DNA of 34,650 nucleotides from Bryobacterales bacterium (GCA_028819255.1 JAPPMB010000088.1:2113-36762); one strand, 5' to 3'; counted from the first letter of the stretch, positions 1 through 8,808 are shown. The notes: generated from the sequence alone by a model not told the origin. Translations and numbers: made by a program.

Positions 1-98
1 AACCCCAAAAAACTAAAAAAACCCAACACCAAACCCCCCAAAAACCACCCCCCCCCCAACAAAACACCCCCCCCCCCCGCCTCCCACCCCCCCCCCCC
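1..98. other. Low-complexity A/C-only run at the window edge
   Basis: Apart from a T near position 14, the first 78 bases contain only A and C, with several runs of eight or more C. A further poly-C run follows before normal sequence begins around base 100. The opposite strand is therefore poly-G rich, a common sequencing artefact at contig ends. No coding or regulatory signal is visible. Confidence 0.75.
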
Positions 99-265
99 GC
101 TTCGTGCTTGAAGGGACCCGGAAGGAGCTGCCGCGACTGGCGGCGTCCTTGTGCCTCGGGTATCCTGTCTGTGCAGAAGGCTTGGCCCGGTCGTGTCCCA
201 CGGCTTTCGCTCGATGCGGGATTCCGGACGGAGGCATGTCCGCTGCGCCCACGAACGAACCCAAG

Positions 266-694
266 ATGCTCGCAAGACCGGCTGCCGTTTGCGGCGTTCT
301 CGCGCTGCTTCTGCCTGCGCATGCGGCGGACGGCGGCACTGTGCGCCCTACGCCCGAGCAGGCAAGGAACTTCAGCAACCCGGTTGCCTATTCCCAGGCC
401 GTCGCCCGCGAGGGCCGCAAGAGCTACCTCCGGCTGTGCCAGTACTGCCACGGAGCGGACGGGCGCGCCCAGGCCAACCCCGACTTCGAAGCCCCGAGCC
501 TCCGGGCCCCGGACGAATGGCGTTACGGGACGACCGACGGAGAGCTCTTCGTCTCGATCAAGCACGGGGCCGGCCACGACATGCCGCCGTTCAGCCGGCA
601 GCTTGAAGACGAGCGCATCTGGGAGCTGGTCCACTACCTGAGGAGCATCGGCCCGAGGGAACAGCGCCCCGTCGCGCCGACAGACGAGCAATAG
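266..694 (+). CDS. Exported class I cytochrome c
   Basis: A 142-residue protein, probably a soluble periplasmic electron carrier. Residues 1-21 form a typical Sec signal peptide (MLARP, then a Leu/Ala-rich core ending AHAA). A single c-type haem site CQYCH lies at residues 58-62, preceded by a helix, and Met106 in GHDMPPF is the likely second axial ligand. The C-terminal helix (IWELVHYLRS) is typical of this fold. I chose the ATG at 266 because it puts the signal peptide at the N terminus; the ATG at 236 would add ten polar residues, and neither has a good ribosome-binding site. The gene ends 33 bases before the ThDP-enzyme gene on the same strand, so co-transcription and electron transfer between the two products are plausible but inferred. 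Confidence 0.85.
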   Translation: MLARPAAVCGVLALLLPAHAADGGTVRPTPEQARNFSNPVAYSQAVAREGRKSYLRLCQYCHGADGRAQANPDFEAPSLRAPDEWRYGTTDGELFVSIKHGAGHDMPPFSRQLEDERIWELVHYLRSIGPREQRPVAPTDEQ

Positions 695-727
695 AGGAGC
701 GGGGGACGCCCCGCCGGGAGAGAAATC

Positions 728-2680
728 ATGTCCAGCAAGCGAAACGCCGGCACGGACCCCGTGTCAAGACGCAACTTCGTCGCCAAGGGCGCCGTCGCCG
801 CCGCGGTGGCGGCGGGCGCGGGCGCGAAGGCCTCCACCAGGGCGAAGCACGACTCGAACATCAAGATCCCCGGCGAAGTGCCGACAAGCCTGTCGGAGAA
901 TCCGAAACCGGCGGAATTCCCGATGACGGGAGCCCAGATCTTCGCCAAGGCCTGCAAGGAAGAGGGTCTGGCCGCCCTGTTCTGCGCGCCCGGCAACTAC
1001 GTGGTGATCAACGCGATCGCCTCCGAGGGCATTCCCAGCTACGGCGGACGGACGGAGGGCATGATGTGTGCGGCCGCCGACGGATTCGCCCGCGTCACCG
1101 GGGAGGTGGTCGCGGCGTCCGGCACCGAGGGGCCCGGGTTCACCAACATGATCATGAACATCGCCGCCGCCAACGCCGCGCGATCCCCTCTGCTGGTGCT
1201 GGCCAGCAACATGACGCTGGGCCTCGAGGACACCGAACACGGGATCCAGCGTGTCTACCAGCAGCCCACGACCGTGGGCATGAAGAAGTACGGCAAGCGG
1301 CTGATCAATCCGGAGCGCGTACACGAGTACGCGGGCTACGCCTTCCGCCAGCTCAAGAGCGGCGTGCCGAGGCCCGTTCACCTCGACTTCCCCGGGGAAG
1401 TCGCCCGCCAGCGGTTCGAGAGTCCGGAGGAGCTGCGCTTCTACTACGACAAGTCCAAGTACCGGACGGCATCAAGGCCCCACCCCTCCCCCAGGGAGAT
1501 CGCCAAGGCCGCCGCGATGATCGACAAGGCGGAGCGGCCGATCATCGTCGCCAGCGCCGGCGTCTTCTACAGCAAGGCGTGGGACGCACTCAAGGTCGTT
1601 GCGGAGAAGGGGGATGTCGCGGTGGTGGAGTCGGGCCCCAGCCGGGGGCACTTTGCCGACGACCATCCGCTCTCGGCGAACACGGGTCCGGACGCCCTGC
1701 TGAGCGCAGACCTGGTCGTTCTGGCGGGCCAGTACTGCATGCCCAACATCGGCGAGTACTCGTTCGACCCGGACGCGACCTACATCCGGATCGACCCCGA
1801 CGCCGCCGACATCGGGCGGAATCTCCCCATCGACTTGGGGATCGTGAGCTGCGAGAAGGCCGCTCTCGAAGCGCTCGCAGAGGAACTGCCGAAGAAGAGC
1901 CGGCCGGCGTGGCGCGACGAGCTCGCAGCCGCCCGCGCCGCGTTCGAGGCCGAGAACGACGAGCACTACAGGCTCGGACTCAAGTACAGCGCGCAGACCG
2001 GATGCGTGCATCCCGCGGTCATCTCCAAGGGAATCGACGACCTGCTCTACAAGGGAGACCTTCCGAAGGAGCAGACCACCGTGGTCTCGGGCGGCTACGG
2101 AATCGGCCGCTACACCCGCCGGCGGATCCGGGCCTTCCGCCCGGGACAGGTCTGCAACGGAGCCTACCAGTACGGGGCGATCGGCCCCGACGTCGGGTAC
2201 ACCGTCGGCGCCGGGGCTGCGGTCCAGCAGGGCACCGGCCCGCAGGCGCCCTACCGGGGAGCCCCCGTCCTTGCCGTCACGGGCGACGCCGGCTTCGCCT
2301 ATTCCGGAATGGAGGTGGAGACGCTCAGCAAGTACCGGATTCCCACTGTGCTGGTCGTGTACAACAACAACGCATGGGGCGTCTGGCGGGCCGGCGAGAG
2401 CGGCGGCCGCAGCGACACGGCGCGGGCCCAGCACATGTATCTGTTCCAGGAGAACCTCCGGTACGAGAAGATCGGCGAGGCTCTTGGGGCACGGGGCGAG
2501 TACGTCACGGATGCCGACGACTTCGCGCCCGCACTGAAGCGCAGCTACGAGATCGCCGCGGCCGAGGGGGTCTCGACCGTCATCAACTGTCAGGCGATCA
2601 AGGAGTTCTGGAGTGCCCGCGACTACCCGCCGGGCCTCCTCCAGAAGGTCGAGCCGGGATGCATGGCGTACTACCACTGA
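728..2680 (+). CDS. Tat-exported thiamine-diphosphate-dependent enzyme (acetolactate synthase/benzoylformate decarboxylase-like)
   Basis: A 650-residue protein with the three-domain layout of ThDP enzymes. The pyrimidine-binding domain (about 65-230) has the catalytic glutamate Glu110 in GGRTEG. A central domain (about 255-400) follows, then a pyrophosphate-binding domain with the metal-binding motif GDAG at 519-522 ending in YNNN at 545-548; the common GDG is GDA here. The N terminus carries a twin-arginine signal, SRRNF at 13-17, followed by an Ala/Gly-rich hydrophobic stretch, so the enzyme should be exported folded with its cofactor. That is unusual, as most relatives are cytoplasmic. AGAGA bases precede the ATG. 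Substrate cannot be read from sequence: 2-oxo-acid decarboxylase or oxidase activity are both possible. It follows a cytochrome c gene and overlaps the next gene by 22 bases. Confidence 0.85.
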   Translation: MSSKRNAGTDPVSRRNFVAKGAVAAAVAAGAGAKASTRAKHDSNIKIPGEVPTSLSENPKPAEFPMTGAQIFAKACKEEGLAALFCAPGNYVVINAIASEGIPSYGGRTEGMMCAAADGFARVTGEVVAASGTEGPGFTNMIMNIAAANAARSPLLVLASNMTLGLEDTEHGIQRVYQQPTTVGMKKYGKRLINPERVHEYAGYAFRQLKSGVPRPVHLDFPGEVARQRFESPEELRFYYDKSKYRTASRPHPSPREIAKAAAMIDKAERPIIVASAGVFYSKAWDALKVVAEKGDVAVVESGPSRGHFADDHPLSANTGPDALLSADLVVLAGQYCMPNIGEYSFDPDATYIRIDPDAADIGRNLPIDLGIVSCEKAALEALAEELPKKSRPAWRDELAAARAAFEAENDEHYRLGLKYSAQTGCVHPAVISKGIDDLLYKGDLPKEQTTVVSGGYGIGRYTRRRIRAFRPGQVCNGAYQYGAIGPDVGYTVGAGAAVQQGTGPQAPYRGAPVLAVTGDAGFAYSGMEVETLSKYRIPTVLVVYNNNAWGVWRAGESGGRSDTARAQHMYLFQENLRYEKIGEALGARGEYVTDADDFAPALKRSYEIAAAEGVSTVINCQAIKEFWSARDYPPGLLQKVEPGCMAYYH

Positions 2681-3159
2681 AGGGGGACTGGTACGCCCCG
2701 GCCGTCGCGGTCGAGAAGCTGCTCAGGGACCGCGCCAACCGCGGCGTGTTCCGGTCGTTCGCCGCGGCCAGGGTGCGGGGCCGGCTGGAGTGCTCGCTCG
2801 TCTGGCTCAAGGAACGGCCTGTGCGCGTCGTCTTCGACCCGAAGCGCGGCACTCTGGTGTTCAAGGACCTCCTGCCGAACCTGGTACTGGGCTCGGCGCT
2901 TTACCGGGACCTGAAACGGTTTCTCAGGGAGCGTTCGGACGCGGGTCTGCCGGAGCACCGGCGCGTCGATCCCGAGCGGCTCAAGGTGCGCAGCACGAAC
3001 CGGAAAGGCAGCGTGTCTGTCGCGATCGAGAGTTTGGACGGGGAGTGGGACTACCTCGTCACCAAGGGCCTGAGGCTCGTCAACGAGATCTTTCTCGGGT
3101 TCCTTCGAGGTCCCTACTACGGGTACATGGTAGAGAATTTCCAAGAGCCGGAGGACTGA
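2659..3159 (+). CDS. Conserved-looking hypothetical protein overlapping the ThDP-enzyme gene
   Basis: A 166-residue protein I do not recognise. The open frame begins at an ATG 22 bases inside the end of the ThDP-enzyme gene, with GAAGG about ten bases upstream, which suggests translational coupling. The N-terminal half looks like an alternating strand/helix domain with many basic residues ([15 protein letters not shown], then [10 protein letters not shown]). The C-terminal half contains an aromatic segment ([13 protein letters not shown]). There is no signal peptide or clear membrane segment, so the product should be cytoplasmic, unlike its upstream partners. Context suggests a role tied to the exported ThDP enzyme, such as chaperoning or regulation, but nothing in the sequence proves this. 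Confidence 0.65.
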   Translation: MHGVLPLKGDWYAPAVAVEKLLRDRANRGVFRSFAAARVRGRLECSLVWLKERPVRVVFDPKRGTLVFKDLLPNLVLGSALYRDLKRFLRERSDAGLPEHRRVDPERLKVRSTNRKGSVSVAIESLDGEWDYLVTKGLRLVNEIFLGFLRGPYYGYMVENFQEPED

Positions 3160-3179
3160 AGGCCGCGCGGGGAGTTTCC

Positions 3180-4571
3180 ATGCCGGTGAGGCAATCCCGC
3201 CTGCTCAACATGGGGTCAAGGATGAGGTTCCGATTTACAGCCGCGGCCGCAGCGGCGATCGTCGCGCTGGGGTGCCGGACCGCCCCCGAAGGCACGGTCG
3301 CATTCGAGCACGTCAACGTGCTTCCGATGGATGCGGAGCGTGTGCTGGAAGCGCGGACCGTCGTGGTCTCGGAGGGCCTGATCGCCTCCATGGGACCGTC
3401 AAGAGAGGTGCGCCCGCCACGGGGAGCCGAAGTGGTTGACGGGACCGGGAGGTACCTGCTCCCGGGACTGGCGGAAATGCACGCCCACCTGCCCTCGGAG
3501 GACGCCGCTCCGGAATACGTCGATCGCATTCTCTTCCTGTTCCTCTCGAACGGCGTCACGACGGTCAGGGGCATGCTCGGAAACCCGTCCCACCTTGAGC
3601 TGCGCCGGCAGATCGAGGACGGAACGAGGCTGGGTCCGACGATCTACGCGGCGGGTCCGGCATTCCGCAACACCCCGGGTCTGACACCGGAAGCCGCGAG
3701 GGCGAGGGTGCGCGAGCAGCATGCTGCGGGCTTCGACCTCTTGAAGATCCTGGAGGGCCTCAGCGTCGACGTCTACGACGCGATCGCGGAGGAGGCCCGG
3801 CAGACAGGAATCCCGTTCGGAGGGCACATCCCGAACGAGGTGGGACTCCTCCACGCGCTCGCCGAAGGCCAGGGCAGCGTGGACCACATGGACAACTTCC
3901 TCGACGCGCTGGAGTCCGACGACTCACCGATCAGGAACGCCGAGCCCGAAGTACGGTCGCGGGACCTAGGACTGCACGCCGACGAGTCGAAGATCCCGTC
4001 CCTGGTCGGGGCCACGAAGATTGCCGGCGCCTCGGTGGTGCCGACAATGGCGCTGTGGGAGACATTCAACGCGGACCGACCGGTCGAGCACTACTCCAGT
4101 CTCGACGAGCTCAAGTACATGCCGGAGGGAATCGTCAACGCATGGGTCGAATCGCAGGCGGGACGCCGCGAACGGCTCAACCCGGAGTCGGGCTCCCGGG
4201 TGATCGAGATCCGCAGGAAGCTGCTGAAGGCCCTGCAGGAGGAGGGGGCGCGCATCGTGTTCGGCACGGACGCGCCACAGATCTTCAGCGTGCCCGGCTT
4301 CTCGATCCACCGCGAGATGCGGATCATGGCCGACGCCGGGCTGACGCCGTTCGAGATCCTCGCCTCGGGCACGCGGAACGCCGCCGAGCACTTCGGAAGC
4401 GACAAGTTCGGCGTGGTCGAAGTCGGCCGCCGCGGCGACCTCCTCCTGCTCGATGCCAATCCGCTTGACGACGTGGGCAACGTTGCCAGACGGGCGGGCG
4501 TCATGGTCCGCGGCCGCTGGATGCCCGAGTCCGAGATTCAGGCCGGGCTCGCGGAACTGGCCCGCGAGTGA
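3180..4571 (+). CDS. Lipoprotein amidohydrolase (imidazolonepropionase/prolidase-like)
   Basis: A 463-residue metal-dependent hydrolase of the amidohydrolase superfamily. The N terminus is basic, then Ala-rich, ending in a lipobox IVALGC with Cys32 as the lipidation site, so the enzyme is probably anchored outside the cytoplasmic membrane. The first metal-binding pair is His101-x-His103 in LAEMHAHLP. Later histidines occur in GGHIPNEVG and SVDHMDN, and the catalytic aspartate is Asp364 in FGTDAPQ. These match the branch that acts on cyclic amides, lactones or dipeptides; the substrate is unknown. The ATG at 3180 has GGGGAG five bases upstream; the ATG at 3222 would still leave a short lipoprotein signal. 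It starts 20 bases after the preceding gene and may belong to the same transcript. Confidence 0.85.
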   Translation: MPVRQSRLLNMGSRMRFRFTAAAAAAIVALGCRTAPEGTVAFEHVNVLPMDAERVLEARTVVVSEGLIASMGPSREVRPPRGAEVVDGTGRYLLPGLAEMHAHLPSEDAAPEYVDRILFLFLSNGVTTVRGMLGNPSHLELRRQIEDGTRLGPTIYAAGPAFRNTPGLTPEAARARVREQHAAGFDLLKILEGLSVDVYDAIAEEARQTGIPFGGHIPNEVGLLHALAEGQGSVDHMDNFLDALESDDSPIRNAEPEVRSRDLGLHADESKIPSLVGATKIAGASVVPTMALWETFNADRPVEHYSSLDELKYMPEGIVNAWVESQAGRRERLNPESGSRVIEIRRKLLKALQEEGARIVFGTDAPQIFSVPGFSIHREMRIMADAGLTPFEILASGTRNAAEHFGSDKFGVVEVGRRGDLLLLDANPLDDVGNVARRAGVMVRGRWMPESEIQAGLAELARE

Positions 4572-4598
4572 GCTTGAAGAGGCCCGCCGCGCAAGCTC
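4570..4598. terminator. Hairpin between convergent genes
   Basis: A perfect 7-base inverted repeat, GAGCTTG at 4570-4576 and CAAGCTC at 4592-4598, fills the 27-base gap between the convergent amidohydrolase and epoxide hydrolase genes, with a possible inner GGC/GCC stem. It could end transcription from both sides. No T-tract is seen, so the call rests on position and symmetry. Confidence 0.45.
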
Positions 4599-5795
4599 CT
4601 ACCGCAACCCGCGGAAGAACTGGGCGACATCGTCGAGGTAGAGCTTGGGCTCCTCCATGGCGGCGAAGTGCCCGCCGCGCGGCATCTCCGTCCACTGGAC
4701 AACGTTGTACCGGGCCTCGACCCACTTGCGCGGGGAAAAGAAGATCTCACCAGGGAAGACCGCAACCGCCGTGGGGACCTCCACGCGGCCCGCGCCGCGC
4801 CTGCTGCGTCTGGACTCGTAGTAGAGACGCACTGCCGAAGGCATGCTTTCGGTGACCCAGTACAGCATGATGTTCGTCAGAAGCTGGTCCTTCGAAAAGC
4901 GGCTCTCGACGTCACCGTCGCAGTCGCTCCAAGCCCGAAACTTCTCGACGATCCACGCCGCCAGACCTGCCGGCGAATCGTTCAGGCCATAGGCGAGGGT
5001 CAGGGGCTTGGTGCCCTGGATGTTTCCGTAGGCGTTCTCGCCCTGCCACCACGCGGCGCGCTCCCTGTGGCGCTTGAGCTCCCACGCGGGAATCCCGGCC
5101 TCGGGATCGGACATGCCCTCGGGCGGGCCTCCTCCGACCATGTTGAGGTGAATGCCGATCAGCCTGTCCGGATTGTCGCGGGCCAGCCACTGCGACACCC
5201 CCGAGCCCCAGTCGCCGCCCTGCGCGCCGTACCGCGCGTAGCCCAGCTCCTCCATCAGCCCGGCGACGACCGCAGCGACACGGTCCACGCTCATTCCCCG
5301 CTCGTGCGAAGGTCCGGAGAAGCCGTACCCGGGCATTGACGGAAGAACGACGTGAAAGGCATCGCCGGCCTCGCGGCCATGCGCAACTGGGTCGGTCAGG
5401 GGGCCGACGACCTCCATGAACTCGTAGACGGAGCCGGGCCAGCCGTGCGTGATCACCAGCGGCGTGGCGTCGGCCTCCTTCGAGCGAACGTGCACGAAGT
5501 GCATGTCGATGCCGTCGATGTCGGCCTTGAAATGGGGAAGCGCGTTGAGGGCCGCCTCGTGCTTGCGCCAGTCGTACTCCGTTCTCCAGTACTCCAGCAG
5601 TGCGTCCATATAGGCCCGGTCCGAACCGTAGTCCCAGCCCGAACCGGGGATCTGGTCCGGCAGGCGGGCTCTCTCGAGGCGCGACTTGAGGTCCGCCAGG
5701 ACGGAGTCCTCGACGTGGATGGTGAACTCCTTCACTTCGGCGGCGGCTTCGGCAACGGACATTGCCAGCAGGATAGCGAGGGCGAATCGGGACAC
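4599..5795 (-). CDS. Secreted epoxide hydrolase (alpha/beta-hydrolase, EHN family)
   Basis: About 398 residues from a GTG start, close to the normal length of bacterial/juvenile-hormone-type epoxide hydrolases. The N-terminal EHN domain (EFTIHVEDSVLADLKSRL, ARLPDQ, WDYG) is followed by an alpha/beta-hydrolase core. HGWPGS at about 117-122 supplies the oxyanion-hole region, Asp195 in GGDWGSG is the expected nucleophile, and His376 in RGGHFAAME is the catalytic base. I chose the GTG at 5795 because the following residues (SRFALAILLAMSVAEAAA) form a good signal peptide; the open frame extends to 5885 but that extension looks non-coding. The likely reaction is hydrolysis of epoxides to diols outside the cytoplasm. 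It is convergent with the amidohydrolase gene. Confidence 0.85.
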   Translation of the reverse strand: MSRFALAILLAMSVAEAAAEVKEFTIHVEDSVLADLKSRLERARLPDQIPGSGWDYGSDRAYMDALLEYWRTEYDWRKHEAALNALPHFKADIDGIDMHFVHVRSKEADATPLVITHGWPGSVYEFMEVVGPLTDPVAHGREAGDAFHVVLPSMPGYGFSGPSHERGMSVDRVAAVVAGLMEELGYARYGAQGGDWGSGVSQWLARDNPDRLIGIHLNMVGGGPPEGMSDPEAGIPAWELKRHRERAAWWQGENAYGNIQGTKPLTLAYGLNDSPAGLAAWIVEKFRAWSDCDGDVESRFSKDQLLTNIMLYWVTESMPSAVRLYYESRRSRRGAGRVEVPTAVAVFPGEIFFSPRKWVEARYNVVQWTEMPRGGHFAAMEEPKLYLDDVAQFFRGLR

Positions 5796-5916
5796 GGCAC
5801 CATTGTACGAGGGGAATGCCTTCTCGGCTCCGGTTCCCCGAGACCGAGAAACCAGAGGCGAAGACAGAACGCGCTGCAGCCTCAAGGCGCGGATGGAGCC
5901 GTTCGGGACAGCGTGG

Positions 5917-7833
5917 TCACCTGAGGGGCCGGAATCCGCTATCCAGGAGGTAGGTCATCGTCTCGTCGAGTGCGTCGATCGGGGGAACGAACACCACATG
6001 CGCGTCGCGTCCGCGGGTGAGCAGCACGCGATACGTGTTAGCGCGAAGCTGCAAAGGATCGCGGACCCTCGAGTTGCCTCTCCTGAGGTACTTGCGAGCC
6101 AGCGCGATCGACCAACTGCCTCCTTCGATCCGAAAGTCGGTGCCCCACGCGAGAAGGGCGGCGTCAAGCTCAAGGCCCTGTGCTCCGAACTCTGTCACGC
6201 ATTGTCTGAGATGCCTGCAGGAACGCTCTCCGGCGTCGTTCTCGGCGTCGTTGTACCAGGGACCGTACCTGACTCGCCGCGTGGACATGAAGTCGTTCGG
6301 AACTCCGTACGACACCAGGTCCTTGTCCCTGCTGGACGCTACCAGGCCGAACCTCGCCCTTGGATCGTCCCTGTAACGCTCGCGCAGGTAGCGCCTCGCT
6401 GTCTCAAGGTCGCGTGTGATGCGCAGGTCGTGACCCTCGCGTTCAAGTTCTCCGGACAAGGTCCGCAAGTCGCACTGCGAAGAGGAAGGGGGCCCTACGA
6501 GACGCTCCACGAAGCGGTGCAGGCGCGAAGCGAAATGTGAGCGGATCGTCTGGTTCAAACTGAGTTCCGGCGACTCCTCGAACGTGATTCTCGGGAACAG
6601 GCCCGCCATGCCTGGCGGACCGTGCACGGTCCACGAGCTCCTCTGCCCGCTTTCCCACAGCGCCCGCTCCCACAGGGTGAGCCCGGACTCTTCACCGACG
6701 TGGATCTCCTGCCCGTCCCCGATCAGGCCGACCACCACACCCCATCCGGGCAACCGCTCAGCGAAGTCAATGAAGTGATGCGGTTCCGAGCGCGCTTTCT
6801 GAAGAGAGACCTTGTGCACATCGGAAACACGTGCCCTGTCGTGCGCTCGCTGGGCCTCGTCAAAGATCATCACGTGCTCGTGGGGCACCAGGCGCGGCGC
6901 ATTGGCATAGCGCCTTACGTATTCGCGGATCGGGCGGACGAAGGTCTTGCCCCCGCCCCCCGCGGACTTGAGTACGTACTGAAGAACCTCGACCAGCGGA
7001 CCATTGCCCGAGAGAAACACGGCTGGGGGCCTGTCGGCGCTGGCCGCGAATGTGTCGAGAGCCGGCGAATGGGCCAGCCGCAGCCCGACGAGCGTCTTGC
7101 CCGAGCCGGGGACACCTCGGAGCAGAACGAGTCTTCTCGTCTTTGTCCTGTGGGCCTCGCCGACGATTCGCTGAACGGTCGCAATGGAAGCGTCTGTGTT
7201 CGCGGCCGACCGCCAGAGCTGCGGGGGGCGCTGGTGGTGGAAAAGGTCCCGTGCGGCCCGCACGAGCGATGGCAGGGGCCGGTAGGCATCGGCCTCAAGA
7301 AACCGCCCGGCATCGATAGGCTCGCTGACCTGCGTCCCAGCCAGCGAGGACACCAGCGTGTCGAGGCTTGCGGGCTCACAGATTCGAACGCCGCGTTCCG
7401 TGCGGCCGCGCCCTTTCATCCGGGTCGGCACAAGCACAGGATGCACAGGCCTGTTGTGACAGTCCCGGTGATAGCAGGCCAAGTCGCGTGCATAGGCATG
7501 AGCCTGATCGACGTCCGCGTCCGAGGGGTCGAACTTCCCCTTCAGCTCGACCACCACCACGCCGTAATGAAGCAAGAGGACCACGTCCGCCCGGCGCGAC
7601 TCCATCGGCAGCTCGTATTCCATGACTGCCGTGAATTCGCCGGCATCGGTTCGCACCCTGACGACCTCCCCGACTTCGCGCTGGAGCGTCGGGACGTTCC
7701 TTCGCCATGAGTCAACCTCCTCTGGCGAGGAGTCGGGATAGGTGCTGCAAAGCCTGGCGAGGATCCGTGATCCTCGGACCGCGCGAAACTCCGGAAAGGT
7801 TGAGTCCCATCCCCGACGCGCTGCTTCTGTCAT
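5917..7833 (-). CDS. PD-(D/E)XK nuclease fused to DUF2075/Schlafen-group-3-type helicase
   Basis: A 638-residue protein. Residues about 65-130 look like a PD-(D/E)XK nuclease domain: Glu72/Glu74, Asp83 in RRADVVLLL, then Glu96-Leu-Lys98 in VVVELKGKF, with a downstream Gln in DVDQAHAYA. A superfamily-1-like helicase/NTPase follows, with Walker A GVPGSGKT at 240-247, Walker B MIFDEAQ at about 322-328, and a C-terminal arginine motif (RVLLTRGRD). This order matches DUF2075 proteins, often found with mobile or defence genes. The ATG at 7833 is supported by GGAGGGAG a few bases upstream; the frame is open further back but loses coding character. It is divergent from a ParE-like gene, and a decayed copy of its 5' end lies at 8505-8579. 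A defence role is inferred from context only. Confidence 0.8.
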   Translation of the reverse strand: MTEAARRGWDSTFPEFRAVRGSRILARLCSTYPDSSPEEVDSWRRNVPTLQREVGEVVRVRTDAGEFTAVMEYELPMESRRADVVLLLHYGVVVVELKGKFDPSDADVDQAHAYARDLACYHRDCHNRPVHPVLVPTRMKGRGRTERGVRICEPASLDTLVSSLAGTQVSEPIDAGRFLEADAYRPLPSLVRAARDLFHHQRPPQLWRSAANTDASIATVQRIVGEAHRTKTRRLVLLRGVPGSGKTLVGLRLAHSPALDTFAASADRPPAVFLSGNGPLVEVLQYVLKSAGGGGKTFVRPIREYVRRYANAPRLVPHEHVMIFDEAQRAHDRARVSDVHKVSLQKARSEPHHFIDFAERLPGWGVVVGLIGDGQEIHVGEESGLTLWERALWESGQRSSWTVHGPPGMAGLFPRITFEESPELSLNQTIRSHFASRLHRFVERLVGPPSSSQCDLRTLSGELEREGHDLRITRDLETARRYLRERYRDDPRARFGLVASSRDKDLVSYGVPNDFMSTRRVRYGPWYNDAENDAGERSCRHLRQCVTEFGAQGLELDAALLAWGTDFRIEGGSWSIALARKYLRRGNSRVRDPLQLRANTYRVLLTRGRDAHVVFVPPIDALDETMTYLLDSGFRPLR

Positions 7834-7884
7834 CCGGGCTCTCCCTCCGCCATCGAGGCCGGACCGCCGCCAGACAAAGTCCGT

Positions 7885-8085
7885 GTGCCCCCGTTCATGT
7901 CTCGCCGAATCCCCGACCCGGCACCAGCTTCGACCGGCCCGAAGCCTGGTGCTCCGGCTCAGGAGCCGTCTCGCACCCGAACCCCGGATCTCAAGGCCAG
8001 GATACATGGGCAGAAGCTGGCGGACTTGGAGTCCTGCCGGGAGGCGACCTTTGCCACTGCCAAGGCGCAGCTCGGCATCGAGTAG
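7885..8085 (+). CDS. Possible small antitoxin-position ORF
   Basis: An open frame of 66 codons ending one base before the ParE-like gene, in the place where an antitoxin is expected. The first half is Pro/Ser-rich and uninformative. The last third (KLADLESCREATFATAKAQL) could form a helix. It matches no antitoxin family I know (Phd, ribbon-helix-helix or addiction-module types) and has no clear ribosome-binding site. It may be a chance frame or a decayed antitoxin; I include it because of its position. Confidence 0.25.
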   Translation: MPPFMSRRIPDPAPASTGPKPGAPAQEPSRTRTPDLKARIHGQKLADLESCREATFATAKAQLGIE

Positions 8086-8086
8086 C

Positions 8087-8500
8087 TTGCACCACAAGGC
8101 CGCCGTTCGTTTTGCCGAGTCGGCGATAACGGATCTGCAAGCCATCAGAGGCTGGCGTGCCGACAAAGGAGTGCCTGCTGTCGGAGCTCGGATCGTCAAG
8201 GTAATCCTCACCCGCATCGAGAGTCTGCGCGACGATCCGGAAACCGGCCGAATCGTGCCCGAGCCCGACCGGACGTTTGTGCGGGAGCTGATCCATCCGC
8301 CGTTTCGTACGGTCTGCCGCCTCGAACCGCAGAGCGCACGGAGCGTACTCGTCCGGCGCATCGAACAGCTGCCGTCGCACCTGGTAGACGAGCACGAGCG
8401 GAGCGGTAGCTTTCGTGCCCGTCTTCACCGGTCCGCGGGGTCGTTTCCATCGCCGGTTCTAGAGCATGCGCAAGAACCGCATGCAGCCATGAGCTGCTGA
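8087..8500 (+). CDS. ParE/RelE-family toxin-like protein with C-terminal extension
   Basis: Reading from a TTG at 8087 gives 137 residues. The first ~100 match the ParE/RelE toxin pattern: VRFAESAITDLQAIRGW, a central helix pair with LTRIESLRDDPETG, then VRELIHPPFRTVCRLE and VLVRRIEQLP near the end. These toxins are usually 90-105 residues, and here another ~38 residues of low-complexity, Arg/Ser-rich sequence follow before the stop. The extension suggests loss of the original stop codon or decay. ParE toxins act on gyrase and RelE toxins cleave mRNA on the ribosome; the sequence does not decide between them. No recognisable antitoxin is adjacent. The gene is divergent from the nuclease-helicase gene. 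Confidence 0.6.
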   Translation: MHHKAAVRFAESAITDLQAIRGWRADKGVPAVGARIVKVILTRIESLRDDPETGRIVPEPDRTFVRELIHPPFRTVCRLEPQSARSVLVRRIEQLPSHLVDEHERSGSFRARLHRSAGSFPSPVLEHAQEPHAAMSC

Positions 8501-8504
8501 ATGG

Positions 8505-8579
8505 GCCGGCAAGGATCCTTGATCCGTTGACCGCGTGGAACGCCGGTATGGTCGAGTCCCATCCCCGTCTCGCTTCCTC
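8505..8579 (-). pseudogene. Decayed duplicate of the nuclease-helicase gene's 5' end
   Basis: Read on the minus strand, about 25 codons give a peptide nearly identical to residues 2-26 of the nuclease-helicase at 5917-7833: both share RRGWDST and GSRILA, with only a few substitutions between. DNA similarity runs from roughly 8498 to 8582 against 7742-7833, including a shared GTCCCATCCCCG block. No start codon remains at the expected place, and the frame loses similarity after about residue 26. The rest of the 308-base gap 8501-8808 shows nothing I can assign. Confidence 0.7.
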
Positions 8580-8808
8580 GGCCGGAGGGTCTCCTTGAGA
8601 TCCGGCTCACGCCCGCTGGCCAGCAAGGCCCAGCAGGCTTGCTCCTGGCACCGGGCCTTTCGATCACCGGTCTCCGAAGGCTCTCGGCGAGGACAAACGG
8701 GCTGGAGATCGAAGGCAGGCCGGCCGCCTGCAACCCACGAAGGACGACCTGAGAAGGCTTGGAGACTCGGCGACCTCGACTGCCTTGCGCCCTTGGAATT
8801 CTCGGGAC

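Noticed and set aside
104..265. Upstream extension of the cytochrome c frame to an earlier start at 104
   Set aside because: The extension is Arg/Cys/Pro-rich without family pattern and would bury the signal peptide in the middle of the protein.
8425..8733. Open frame of about 100 codons on the minus strand over the helicase-gene remnant
   Set aside because: It reads the duplicated segment in the wrong frame; the similarity to the helicase N terminus is in another frame.
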